Assembly (NCBI GenBank): GCA_900548505.1 | Contig: URKI01000042.1 | Location: forward strand, 1 to 18,546 | DNA from: an uncultured Oscillibacter sp. | Lineage (GTDB): Bacteria > Bacillota > Clostridia > Oscillospirales > Oscillospiraceae | DNA length: 18,546 nt | Direction: 5' to 3' | In this document: positions 7,251 through 16,133 of the stretch, in pieces | Layout of the letters: the number at the start of each line of letters is the position of its first letter | Position numbering within the stretch: position 1 is the first letter of the stretch | Made by a program: the position numbers and the translations under genes | Notes under the pieces: generated by a model | What the model was told of the DNA's origin: nothing | Database searches by the model: none | What the model saw: only the letters and a program-made list of their open reading frames with translations

Positions 7251-7466
7251 ATGAAAACCATCATCATTCATACGGAGTTTATCAAGCTCCAGGATCTTCT
7301 CAAATTTGCAAATCTTGTGGAAAGCGGCGGCGAGGCCAAAGAGCGCATCCAGGCCGGCGAGGTCACCGTGGGCGGCGAGGTTTGCACCCAGCGGGGCAAG
7401 AAGATCCGTCCCGGCGACGACGTGTGCTTCCAGGATCAGCACTATACCGTAGCGTATGCGGATTGA
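7251..7466 (+). CDS. yaaA: S4-domain RNA-binding protein YaaA (RlbA-type)
   Basis: This small 71-residue protein belongs to the S4-like family found between dnaN and recF in many Firmicutes. IIIHTEFIKLQDLLKFANLV and then GEAKERIQAGEVTVGGEVCT form the S4 fold, with GKKIRPGDDV closing it. The role is probably binding structured RNA, possibly ribosomal; the exact function is unsettled. GAGGAG lies four bases before the ATG, and the gene starts 14 bases after dnaN ends. Its last four codons overlap the recF start by 11 bases, so the two are translationally coupled. Confidence 0.93.
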   Translation: MKTIIIHTEFIKLQDLLKFANLVESGGEAKERIQAGEVTVGGEVCTQRGKKIRPGDDVCFQDQHYTVAYAD

Positions 7467-8559
7467 ATCCCTGTCTTTGACCGGATTTCGCAACTATTCC
7501 GCCGTGGACGTTCCCTTTGACCAGCGCTGCAACGTGATCTTCGGGGACAACGCCCAGGGCAAGACCAATCTGCTGGAGGCCATTGTCTACCTCTCCTGTG
7601 GAAAATCTCCCCGGGCCCGGTCCGACCGGGAGCTGATCGGATTTGACGCCCAGGGTGCACGGCTTTGTGCACGGGTCCATGCCCGGGAGCGGGAGTTTGA
7701 AATGGAAGCGGCGCTGTACCGGGGCAAGCGGCGGCGCCTGACGGTAAACAAGGTGCCCGTCAAGTCCGGCGCGGAGCTGAGCCAGGTATATAACACCGTG
7801 TTCTTCTGCCCCGATGATCTGTACCTGATCCGCCAGGGGGCGGCCGCCCGGCGCAAGTTCCTGGACACCGCTTTATGTCAACTTCGCCCCCGGTACGCCG
7901 CGGCCCTGGCCGCCTACGGCCGGGCCTATGAGCAAAAGACCCGCATCCTCCGGGACGCGGAGGAGCGGCCGGATCTTTTAGCGGCGCTGCCGGAGTTCAA
8001 CGCCCAGCTGGTCCGCTTCGGCGCCGTGCTCATCCACTACCGCCACCAGTTCACCCTGCGGCTTGCGGAACATGCGGCGGCGGTGCACCGGGCCTGCTCC
8101 GGCGGGCGGGAGGAGCTGGAGGTGCGCTATGCCACCGTCTCCTCCGTCACCGACCCCGGCGCACCGGTGGAGGAGATCGCCCGTCAGCTGCAAAGCCATA
8201 TGGACGCCCACGCCCAGGCAGAGCGGGCCGTCCGGCTGTGCCTCTCCGGCCCCCACAAGGATGATCTCCTGGTGAACATCGACGGCCGGGAGGCAAAGCA
8301 ATACGCCTCCCAGGGCCAGACCCGCACGGCGGCCCTCTCTTTGAAGCTGGCGGAGCGGGAGATCTACCACAGCGTCGCCGGGGAATATCCTGTGCTGCTG
8401 CTGGACGACGTGCTCTCCGAGCTGGACCCCAGACGGCAGGAGTTCGTCCTCAACCGCATCGCCGGCGGCCAGGTGTTCATCACCTGCTGCGAGGACGACC
8501 GTTTGGCGGAGCTCTTGGGCGGCAAGGTATTGCACGTCCATGCCGGCGCGCTGGTGTGA
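7456..8559 (+). CDS. recF: DNA replication and repair protein RecF
   Basis: RecF is an SMC-like ATPase that works with RecO and RecR to load RecA at single-strand gaps. The 367 residues open with MRIESLSLTGFRNYS. Walker A is GDNAQGKTN at 30-38. The ABC signature region is YASQGQTRTAALSLKLAE, and Walker B lies in PVLLLDDVLSELDP. The C-terminus is ITCCEDDRLAELLGGKVLHV. The start overlaps yaaA by 11 bases and lacks its own strong ribosome binding site. The gene is intact, but a diverged second copy of its 3' end lies exactly 250 bases downstream. Confidence 0.97.
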   Translation: MRIESLSLTGFRNYSAVDVPFDQRCNVIFGDNAQGKTNLLEAIVYLSCGKSPRARSDRELIGFDAQGARLCARVHAREREFEMEAALYRGKRRRLTVNKVPVKSGAELSQVYNTVFFCPDDLYLIRQGAAARRKFLDTALCQLRPRYAAALAAYGRAYEQKTRILRDAEERPDLLAALPEFNAQLVRFGAVLIHYRHQFTLRLAEHAAAVHRACSGGREELEVRYATVSSVTDPGAPVEEIARQLQSHMDAHAQAERAVRLCLSGPHKDDLLVNIDGREAKQYASQGQTRTAALSLKLAEREIYHSVAGEYPVLLLDDVLSELDPRRQEFVLNRIAGGQVFITCCEDDRLAELLGGKVLHVHAGALV

Positions 8560-8622
8560 GCAGGGGATGAACACGCGACCGAGCAGAGCGACGGGAGCTG
8601 CGCGCAAGCGCGTTTTGAATCC

Positions 8623-8810
8623 CATCACCTGCTGCGAAGGAAAGCGGCGAAGCGCCGCCGGTGGCGGATGAAGCGAGCCGCTTTCGAGGCAGCGGCACGA
8701 TTGGCGGCCCGGACAGGGCCGGGAATCGTCTGCCGCAACGGTGACTGACCGTCTGGCAGAACTGCTGGGGGGCAAGGTATTGCATGTCCACGCCGGCGCG
8801 CTGATGTGAG
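8623..8810 (+). pseudogene. Interrupted second recF 3' end
   Basis: Bases 8747-8810 align with recF 8497-8560 over 64 bp with 9 differences. Eight are synonymous (for example TTG/CTG, GCG/GCA, CAC/CAT) and one changes the last Val to Met; the TGA stop is kept. Upstream, 8623-8637 repeats recF 8478-8492 exactly (the ITCCE codons), and about 105 bases of unrelated GC-rich sequence separate the two parts. It looks like the tail of a diverged recF allele that has since been interrupted, left behind when another recF was placed upstream. Confidence 0.75.
8638..8742. repeat. GC-rich hairpin insert inside the recF remnant
   Basis: This roughly 105-base segment splits the recF remnant between codons equivalent to Glu and Asp of CCEDDR. 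It contains several short inverted repeats: CGGCG-AAG-CGCCG, GCCGCT/AGCGGC, and GGCCC/GGGCC. No transposase or clear target duplication is visible. It may be a small non-autonomous palindromic element, but only one copy is present here, so its repeat nature is inferred. Confidence 0.4.
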
Positions 8811-8886
8811 AAGGCGGGACGGAAGAAGTAAATAGATTATGTAAACTTTTTCGACGGGGGTTCCCGTCCGGAAAGGAGGCGCGGAC

Positions 8887-9210
8887 ATGTTCCATGTTCT
8901 CTTGGCGCTGCCGGTGCTGACCGTGTTCGGTGCCGCGGCGGCCATGGTGCTGGCGGCCATGCTGGCCCTCTGGGGCGCGGCATTCGGCGCGGAGCTGCTG
9001 TTGGGCCTGTTTTGCCGGAAACGGCGGTGGCTTTTGTGGCTGCCGGTGCTCTTTGGCGTCCTTGGCTTTTTCCTGATGCTGCTGGCCAGGGTCTATCCCC
9101 TGGAGCTGCCGTTTTTGCTGGTTTTGTGGGGCGGATACGGCGTGTGCCTGCTGGCAGGCTGGGGCATGAGTCTGCTGGTGCGGCGGCTGTACCGGTGGAT
9201 CAGGAGGTAA
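8887..9210 (+). CDS. Small membrane protein, unknown function
   Basis: I do not recognise a family. The 107 residues are very hydrophobic, with about four membrane segments (roughly 3-32, 45-67, 71-93) and short basic turns (CRKRRW near 47). The C-terminus RRLYRWIRR is basic and should face the cytoplasm. AAAGGAGG lies about seven bases before the ATG. The gene ends inside the ribosome binding site of remB, so they are coupled. It resembles the protein encoded at 9494-9817 in length and in a GLF-x-R, WL, then YP pattern, so the pair may be distant paralogues. Confidence 0.8.
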   Translation: MFHVLLALPVLTVFGAAAAMVLAAMLALWGAAFGAELLLGLFCRKRRWLLWLPVLFGVLGFFLMLLARVYPLELPFLLVLWGGYGVCLLAGWGMSLLVRRLYRWIRR

Positions 9211-9213
9211 GAG

Positions 9214-9480
9214 ATGTATCTGCATATCGGACAAAACGAGATCATCCCGGACAAACGGATCATCGGCATCTTCGATCTGGATAAGTGCAGCTATGAAAAG
9301 CGTACCCGTGACTATCTGGCCGCCGCGGAACAAGAGGGCGTGGTGCTGGACGTGTCCGGCGCGCTGCCCAAGTCCTTCGTGGTGTGCGACCACCCCTATC
9401 ACCGGCAGATCGTGTATCTGAGTCAACTGAATTCCGTCACCTTGAAAAACCGCGCGGAGAGCAAAAAGCCGGAGTTTTGA
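9214..9480 (+). CDS. remB: RemB/YaaB family regulator (DUF370)
   Basis: The 88-residue product begins MYLHIGQNEIIPDKRIIGIF, the hallmark of the DUF370 family, and continues with LPKSFVVC and IVYLSQLNSVTLKNR. In Bacillus subtilis remB (yaaB) sits between recF and gyrB, as here, and RemA/RemB influence matrix and biofilm genes. RemA is a ring-forming DNA-binding protein, so a DNA-binding role is plausible but is inferred for this copy. The start follows AGGAGG, which overlaps the stop of the preceding membrane protein gene. Confidence 0.93.
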   Translation: MYLHIGQNEIIPDKRIIGIFDLDKCSYEKRTRDYLAAAEQEGVVLDVSGALPKSFVVCDHPYHRQIVYLSQLNSVTLKNRAESKKPEF

Positions 9481-9493
9481 GAGGAGGCCGCCC

Positions 9494-9817
9494 ATGAATC
9501 AGTTTCTGACCCTGTACTTTTTTGAGTCGATCCGGACCTTTTACGCCTGGGCGTTCCCCATGAACGTGATGGTAAGCGTCAGTATGTTGGCGGGCCTTGC
9601 CGTGGGGCTTTTCTCCCGGCGGGGCGGTTGGCTGCGGCGGGTCTTTGCGGCAGTGTGCCTGATGATCCTGGCGGCTGCGGAACTGATTGGACAGCTTTAT
9701 CCCTCGGAAGATATGATTTTCTTTTATGTCTGCGGCTGGTGCGGCGAGGCGGCGCTTCTTTGCTGCTGCATCGGCATGGCGGTCCGCTTTCTCTGGACCA
9801 AGATCCGCGGACGATAA
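9494..9817 (+). CDS. Small membrane protein, unknown function
   Basis: This 107-residue protein has three to four hydrophobic segments (about 20-40, 50-67, 75-100), a short N-terminal amphipathic region and a basic end (WTKIRGR). GAGGAGG lies a few bases before the ATG, 13 bases after the remB stop. Five cysteines cluster near residues 79-92 (VCGWCGEAALLCCC), which is unusual for such a protein. It shares length and a loose motif pattern with the protein at 8887-9210 on the other side of remB. No function can be assigned. Confidence 0.8.
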   Translation: MNQFLTLYFFESIRTFYAWAFPMNVMVSVSMLAGLAVGLFSRRGGWLRRVFAAVCLMILAAAELIGQLYPSEDMIFFYVCGWCGEAALLCCCIGMAVRFLWTKIRGR

Positions 9818-9846
9818 AATTTCATGATATTGTAGTATGGCGCAAG

Positions 9847-9895
9847 GCAGGGAGAAACGGGCCGGAAGTGTCCGGCCCGGCTCTTTCTGCCCTGC
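9847..9895 (+). other. Long hairpin in the gyrB leader
   Basis: Arms GCAGGG-AGAAA-CGGGCCGGA (9847-9866) and TCCGGCCCG...TTTCT-g-CCCTGC (9871-9895) can form about 20 base pairs, with a four-base bulge and one extra G. The structure ends six bases before the AAGGAG of gyrB. No clean T-run follows, so it may be a weak terminator or a leader structure affecting gyrB expression. Confidence 0.65.
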
Positions 9896-9913
9896 TATGG
9901 AAGGAGTTATTCT

Positions 9914-11857
9914 ATGGAAGAAAATGAGATCCTGACCACATCCCAGACCCAGCACGAGTACGACGCCTCGGAGATCCAGGTGCTGGAGGGACTGGAGGCC
10001 GTGCGCAAGCGCCCCGGTATGTACATCGGCTCCACCTCTACCTCGGGATTGCACCATCTGGTCTATGAGATCGTGGACAACGCCATCGACGAGGCTCTGG
10101 CCGGCTACTGCACGGACATTCTGGTGCAGATCAACCCGGACAACACCATCACCGTGGTGGACAACGGCCGCGGCATCCCGGTGGACATCCAGGCCCAGAC
10201 CGGCAAGCCCGCGCTGGAGGTGGTGTACACCGTGCTCCACGCCGGCGGCAAGTTCGGCGGCGGCGGATACAAAGTCTCCGGCGGCCTCCACGGCGTGGGC
10301 GCCAGCGTGGTCAACGCCCTTTCCGAGTGGCTCACCGTTCAGGTCCACCGGGATGGCAAGATTCACGAGATGAAGTTCTCCCGGGGCCATGTGACGGAAG
10401 AGATGACCATCATCGGTACCACGGACCACACGGGTACCACCGTCACCTTCAAGCCCGACCCCGAGATGTTCGAGGACACCGTCTATAATTACGACACCCT
10501 CCACACCCGTATGCGGGAGGAGGCGTTCCTCAATGCGGGCCTTCGCATCCGCACCGTGGATAAGCGTCCCGGCCAGGAGCAGGAGGACAACATGTGCTAC
10601 GAGGGCGGCATCCGGGAGTTTGTCACCTGGCTCAATAAGTCCAAGGACTCTTTGCACAAGGACGTCATCTACATGGCCGGTGCCAAGGAGGACTCCATGG
10701 CCGAAGTGGCATTGCAGTATAACGACGGCTACAACGAGACCATCCTCTCCTTTGCCAACAACGTCCACACCCCCGAGGGCGGCATGCACGAAGAGGGCTT
10801 CAAGCGGGCGCTGACCAGCGTTTTGAACGCCTACGGCCGCAAGATCAAAATGCTCAAGGACGACGAGAAGGTCTCCGGCGAGGACTGCCGGGAGGGCCTC
10901 ACCTGCGTCATCTCCGTCAAGCTCACCGAGGCCCAGTTCGAGGGCCAGACCAAGGCGAAGCTGGGCAACAGCGAGATCCGCACCCTGGTGAACAACATCG
11001 TCTCCGACAAGCTGGAGATCTTCCTGGAGGAAAATCCCCAGGTGGGCCGTATGATCCTGGACAAGGCCCTCACCGCCAACCGTGCCCGGGAGGCCGCCAA
11101 GCGGGCCCGGGAATCCATCCGGAGAAAGACGGCGCTGGGCGGTGCCGCCATGCCCGACAAGCTCCGGGACTGCAACGAAAATAACCCCGAGCTCACCGAG
11201 CTCTACATCGTCGAGGGTGACTCCGCAGGCGGCTCTGCCACCCAGGGCCGGGACTCCCGCTTCCAGGCTATCCTTCCCCTGTGGGGCAAGATGCTCAACG
11301 TGGAAAAGGCCCGGGCCGACAAGGTCTACGGCAACGACAAGCTCCAGCCGGTCATCACCGCCCTGGGTGCCGGCATCGGCGAGGAGTTCGACCTTGACAA
11401 GCTCCGCTATCACAAGGTGGTCATCATGGCCGATGCCGATGTGGACGGCAGCCACATCCGCACCCTGCTTCTGACCTTCTTCTTCCGCTTCATGCGGCCC
11501 CTCATCGAGCACGGCTATGTCTACTCCGCCGTGCCTCCCCTCTATAAGCTCACCCGCGGCAAGACCACCCGCGTGGCCTTCGACGACGCCGAGCGGGAGA
11601 AGATCGCCGCCGAGATGCGGGGCGACAACCCCAACGCCAAGATCGACATCTCCCGGTTCAAAGGCCTGGGCGAGATGAACCCCCACGAGCTGTGGGAGAC
11701 CACCATGGACCCGGAAAAGCGCACATTGCGCCGCATCACCCTGGACGACGCCGTGGCTGCCGACGAGACCTTCACCATCCTGATGGGTGAGAAGGTGGAG
11801 CCCCGCAAGGAGTTCATCGAGCGCAACGCCAAGTACGCTGTAAACCTGGACTACTGA
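9914..11857 (+). CDS. gyrB: DNA gyrase subunit B
   Basis: GyrB is the ATPase half of gyrase, which introduces negative supercoils into DNA. The 647-residue length is typical of Firmicutes. The GHKL ATPase domain has EIVDNAIDEA (52-61), DNGRGIP (83-89) and GGLHGVGASVVNAL (123-136). The transducer follows. The TOPRIM domain has EGDSAGGSA (434-442) and the metal-binding DADVDGSH (507-514). The C-terminus has the conserved KGLGEMNP-x2-LWETTMDP. Trp457 replaces the Lys/Arg usually found in the PL(K/R)GK motif, the equivalent of E. coli Lys447. AAGGAG lies seven bases before the ATG, and gyrA follows after 16 bases. Confidence 0.98.
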   Translation: MEENEILTTSQTQHEYDASEIQVLEGLEAVRKRPGMYIGSTSTSGLHHLVYEIVDNAIDEALAGYCTDILVQINPDNTITVVDNGRGIPVDIQAQTGKPALEVVYTVLHAGGKFGGGGYKVSGGLHGVGASVVNALSEWLTVQVHRDGKIHEMKFSRGHVTEEMTIIGTTDHTGTTVTFKPDPEMFEDTVYNYDTLHTRMREEAFLNAGLRIRTVDKRPGQEQEDNMCYEGGIREFVTWLNKSKDSLHKDVIYMAGAKEDSMAEVALQYNDGYNETILSFANNVHTPEGGMHEEGFKRALTSVLNAYGRKIKMLKDDEKVSGEDCREGLTCVISVKLTEAQFEGQTKAKLGNSEIRTLVNNIVSDKLEIFLEENPQVGRMILDKALTANRAREAAKRARESIRRKTALGGAAMPDKLRDCNENNPELTELYIVEGDSAGGSATQGRDSRFQAILPLWGKMLNVEKARADKVYGNDKLQPVITALGAGIGEEFDLDKLRYHKVVIMADADVDGSHIRTLLLTFFFRFMRPLIEHGYVYSAVPPLYKLTRGKTTRVAFDDAEREKIAAEMRGDNPNAKIDISRFKGLGEMNPHELWETTMDPEKRTLRRITLDDAVAADETFTILMGEKVEPRKEFIERNAKYAVNLDY

Positions 11858-11873
11858 GAAAGGATACCGAACC

Positions 11874-14381
<2,508 letters not shown>

Positions 14382-14420
14382 CCCCCCTTCCCCAGTCCAT
14401 GTGCGGAAAGGAGCGAGAAG

Positions 14421-14669
14421 ATGTACGGTGTTTTTCCGAGCCCGGCCTCTGCCGGTGCTGAACAGGCTGGAGCCCTTCTTGTATTCGGTCTGGTAGCGTT
14501 TGGACTGCTGCTTCTCTTCAACGATTACCGGATGAAAAGGGTCCAAAAGGGCCGCGGCCGCACCAGACGGCCCAAAACGCCCCGGGAGAAAGCTGTCCTT
14601 GTCATGGAAAGCGTCCTGGCGGGGCTGCTGCTCATCATGGTGCTGGGGATGTATCTCGAGAGAATCTGA
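14421..14669 (+). CDS. Small two-helix membrane protein, unknown function
   Basis: The 82 residues form a likely membrane hairpin: a hydrophobic segment at about 18-34, a strongly basic loop (YRMKRVQKGRGRTRRPKTPR at 36-55), and a second segment at about 58-78. The basic loop should be cytoplasmic. AAAGGAG lies seven bases before the ATG, 39 bases after gyrA. It is the last gene before a terminator and so is probably in the gyrBA transcript. No family is recognised. Confidence 0.75.
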   Translation: MYGVFPSPASAGAEQAGALLVFGLVAFGLLLLFNDYRMKRVQKGRGRTRRPKTPREKAVLVMESVLAGLLLIMVLGMYLERI

Positions 14670-14674
14670 GAATG

Positions 14675-14712
14675 AAAAAGTGAGGGCGCGGAAGATCGCG
14701 CTCTCACTTTTT
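14675..14712 (+). terminator. Terminator after the gyrBA operon
   Basis: The stem AAAAAGTGAGGGCGCG / CGCGCTCTCACTTTTT (loop GAAGAT) has 16 pairs, including one G-U pair, and ends in TTTTT. The A-run on the left makes it able to work in both directions. Confidence 0.92.
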
Positions 14713-14715
14713 GCG

Positions 14716-14744
14716 TTGTATTTTCGGGCGATCCAGTGTATCCT
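14716..14744 (+). promoter_or_regulatory. Possible promoter upstream of rnhA
   Basis: TTGTAT (14716-14721), a 17-bp spacer and TATCCT (14739-14744) follow directly after the gyrBA terminator. Spacing is ideal but both boxes are imperfect. Whether it drives the remnant, the intact rnhA or both is open. Confidence 0.45.
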
Positions 14745-14794
14745 ATCTTTACTCTGCGGGGAATTTTGTCCCCGGCAGAAGTATAAAAGGAAAA

Positions 14795-14860
14795 ATCAAA
14801 ACCGTAACCATCTATACCGACGGCGGCACGGTACGCCGGAATCTTGATGTCCGGCCGCCG
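14795..14860 (+). pseudogene. Diverged remnant of an rnhA 5' end
   Basis: Codons from 14798 encode KTVTIYTDGG, matching the start of rnhA at 14924 (KTVTIYTDGA). Over the first nine codons only two bases differ, both silent (ATC/ATT, TAT/TAC). The would-be start codon at 14795 is ATC, preceded by AAAAGGA. After about 30 bases the similarity becomes patchy (CCGGAATC then TTG resembles the intact CCGGGAATCCTGG). The remnant lies 126 bases (42 codons) upstream of the intact start, in the same open frame. Confidence 0.65.
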
Positions 14861-14920
14861 CGCCCCTTTTTGGGTGACCGGCGTCCATGGACAGCAGGCG
14901 CCGTCGGAGGGAGGACTTAC

Positions 14921-15358
14921 ATGAAAACCGTAACCATTTACACCGACGGCGCCTGCTCCGGGAATCCTGGCCCTGGCGGCTGGGGAGCCATACTGATGTA
15001 CGGCGCCCATCAAAAGGAGATTTCCGGCGGTGCGCCGGACACCACCAACAACCGCATGGAGCTCACCGCCGTCATCTCCGCCCTGTCCCTTTTGAAAGAG
15101 CCCTGCATCGTGGAGCTGTGGTCGGACTCCAAATATGTGATCGACGCGCTGGAAAAGGGCTGGGCCAAGGGATGGCAGAAGCGGGGCTGGGTGAAAAGCG
15201 ACAAAAAGCCCGCGCTGAACCCGGACCTCTGGGAAAAGCTACTGGCTCTGGCGGACATCCATACCATCCATTACCACTGGGTCAAGGGCCACGCGGAAAA
15301 TGAGTACAATAACCGGTGCGACGAGCTGGCGGTAATGGAGAGCCGAAAGTACAAATAA
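14921..15358 (+). CDS. rnhA: Ribonuclease HI
   Basis: RNase HI cuts RNA in RNA-DNA hybrids, removing primers and R-loops. The 145 residues carry all catalytic residues at the expected places: Asp9 (YTDGACSGNPGPGGWG), Glu47 (NNRMELTA), Asp69 (WSDSKYV), His124 (WVKGHAENEYNNRCDELA) and Asp134. GGGAGG lies six bases before the ATG. The frame is open further upstream to 14711 through the remnant, but the ribosome binding site and family length favour this start. The short basic C-terminus is normal. Confidence 0.97.
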   Translation: MKTVTIYTDGACSGNPGPGGWGAILMYGAHQKEISGGAPDTTNNRMELTAVISALSLLKEPCIVELWSDSKYVIDALEKGWAKGWQKRGWVKSDKKPALNPDLWEKLLALADIHTIHYHWVKGHAENEYNNRCDELAVMESRKYK

Positions 15359-15429
15359 GCGTTCCAAAAAACGAAACCATCCTGTAGAAAAACCGTTGTT
15401 TTTGGTAAGAACATACGGGAGGTGGTCTT

Positions 15430-15858
15430 GTGAGCAAAAAGAGGAAGCGGAATGTAGCACTGGCAGTCTGTGCCACGGCAGCGGTGGCCATGTTGTTTGT
15501 CTGGAGCTTCACATCGCTGGGCGCCCGGCTTTGCTTCACCGCCCGGATCCTGGCGGCACTGCCGGATGCCAGCCAGGAGGCGGAGGATGGGCTCAGTGAG
15601 GACGGGGCCCAGCTGATGTTCCGAAACCAGCAGACGCTGGCGCTTTTGGCGGAACTGGCCCTCACGGGGAAATACGAGGATCTGACCGGCTGTCAAATGA
15701 CCACTTGGGAATCCCCTATGTATTTGATCGATGATTTTGAGGTGGGCGGCGAAAGGGTGCTGTTCCATACGCACATGGGCCGGTTTTACCTGGTGGAGCC
15801 CGGAGATTCCACCATGAAGCGCCGGTTTGGGGAAATTTTAGAGCGTGCCGGGGCATGA
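15430..15858 (+). CDS. Membrane-anchored protein of unknown function
   Basis: The GTG at 15430 follows GGGAGGTGG by a few bases and gives 142 residues. A basic N-terminus (SKKRKR) precedes a single hydrophobic segment at about 9-31, so the rest is likely outside the cell. The outer part, about 110 residues, is mostly mixed alpha/beta with an acidic patch (ASQEAEDGLSEDG). No lipobox, catalytic motif or known family was recognised. It stands about 70 bases after rnhA and ends before a long inverted repeat. Confidence 0.72.
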   Translation: MSKKRKRNVALAVCATAAVAMLFVWSFTSLGARLCFTARILAALPDASQEAEDGLSEDGAQLMFRNQQTLALLAELALTGKYEDLTGCQMTTWESPMYLIDDFEVGGERVLFHTHMGRFYLVEPGDSTMKRRFGEILERAGA

Positions 15859-15878
15859 AGCATACCAAACCGCAAAAA

Positions 15879-15929
15879 AGCGCCGTTCTTTTCCACATTT
15901 TTTGAAAAATTGTGGAAAAAAGCGGCGCT
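15879..15929. terminator. Long inverted repeat carrying two DnaA-box-like sequences
   Basis: Two 19-base arms (15879-15897 and 15911-15929), beginning AGCGCCG and with TTTTCCACA/TGTGGAAAA inside, form a near-perfect stem. The T/A-rich centre can extend it. It lies 20 bases after the stop of the preceding gene in a convergent gap, so a two-way terminator is the simplest reading, though neither side has a clean T-run. Each arm holds a DnaA-box-like 9-mer (15889-15897 and 15911-15919). Confidence 0.55.
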
Positions 15930-16088
15930 TTGGAACAGAACCAAAAAGTAATCGATTTCTTGCCAAATCATTCACAAACTGTTCATAAGAAGAACATAAT
16001 TCGGTAAAAATTATAGGGTATCTTAATAATCAAGCAAAGGGTCCTCCCAAACCCGATGCGTTTTCTCCCTCCTAAAACACACACACAG

Positions 16089-16119
16089 CAAAAGGAGCCG
16101 CCAATGGCGGCTCCTTTTG
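16089..16119 (-). terminator. Terminator of the TIGR00300-family gene
   Basis: A perfect 15-bp inverted repeat (16089-16103, 16105-16119), CAAAAGGAGCCGCCA and its complement, follows the minus-strand stop codon by 14 bases. The flanking A and T runs inside the arms make it able to work in both directions. Confidence 0.85.
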
Positions 16120-16133
16120 TGCGTTTCGGCGTC

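Larger units (their letters stand above)
8560..8886. other. Non-coding stretch after recF with gene remnants and hairpins
   Basis: These 327 bases hold no gene I would call. From left to right: a GC hairpin CGCGC-AA-GCGCG followed by TTTT (8601-8616) that may end recF transcripts weakly; a 15-bp repeat of recF (8623-8637); a hairpin-rich GC insert (about 8638-8742); the second recF 3' end (8747-8810); and a short AT-rich tract. A small hairpin (8853-8868) then lies just before the next ribosome binding site. Two tiny frames (34 and 26 codons at 8567 and 8668) are probably spurious. Confidence 0.7.
15859..16133. other. Convergent intergenic region
   Basis: This gap between two convergent genes contains a long inverted repeat (15879-15929), an AT-rich stretch with direct ATTCACAAAC/GTTCATAAG-like sequences at about 15969-15990, and the terminator of the minus-strand gene. 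No gene is supported. Confidence 0.6.

Noticed and set aside
8567..8748. Two chained mini-genes of 34 and 26 codons after recF
   Set aside because: They lack good ribosome binding sites, are Arg/Ala-rich and fall in the hairpin insert; nothing supports translation.
14711..15358. A longer rnhA product of 215 residues including the upstream repeated motif
   Set aside because: RNase HI of this type is about 145-155 residues, and a strong ribosome binding site precedes the ATG at 14921. The upstream part looks like a decayed remnant.
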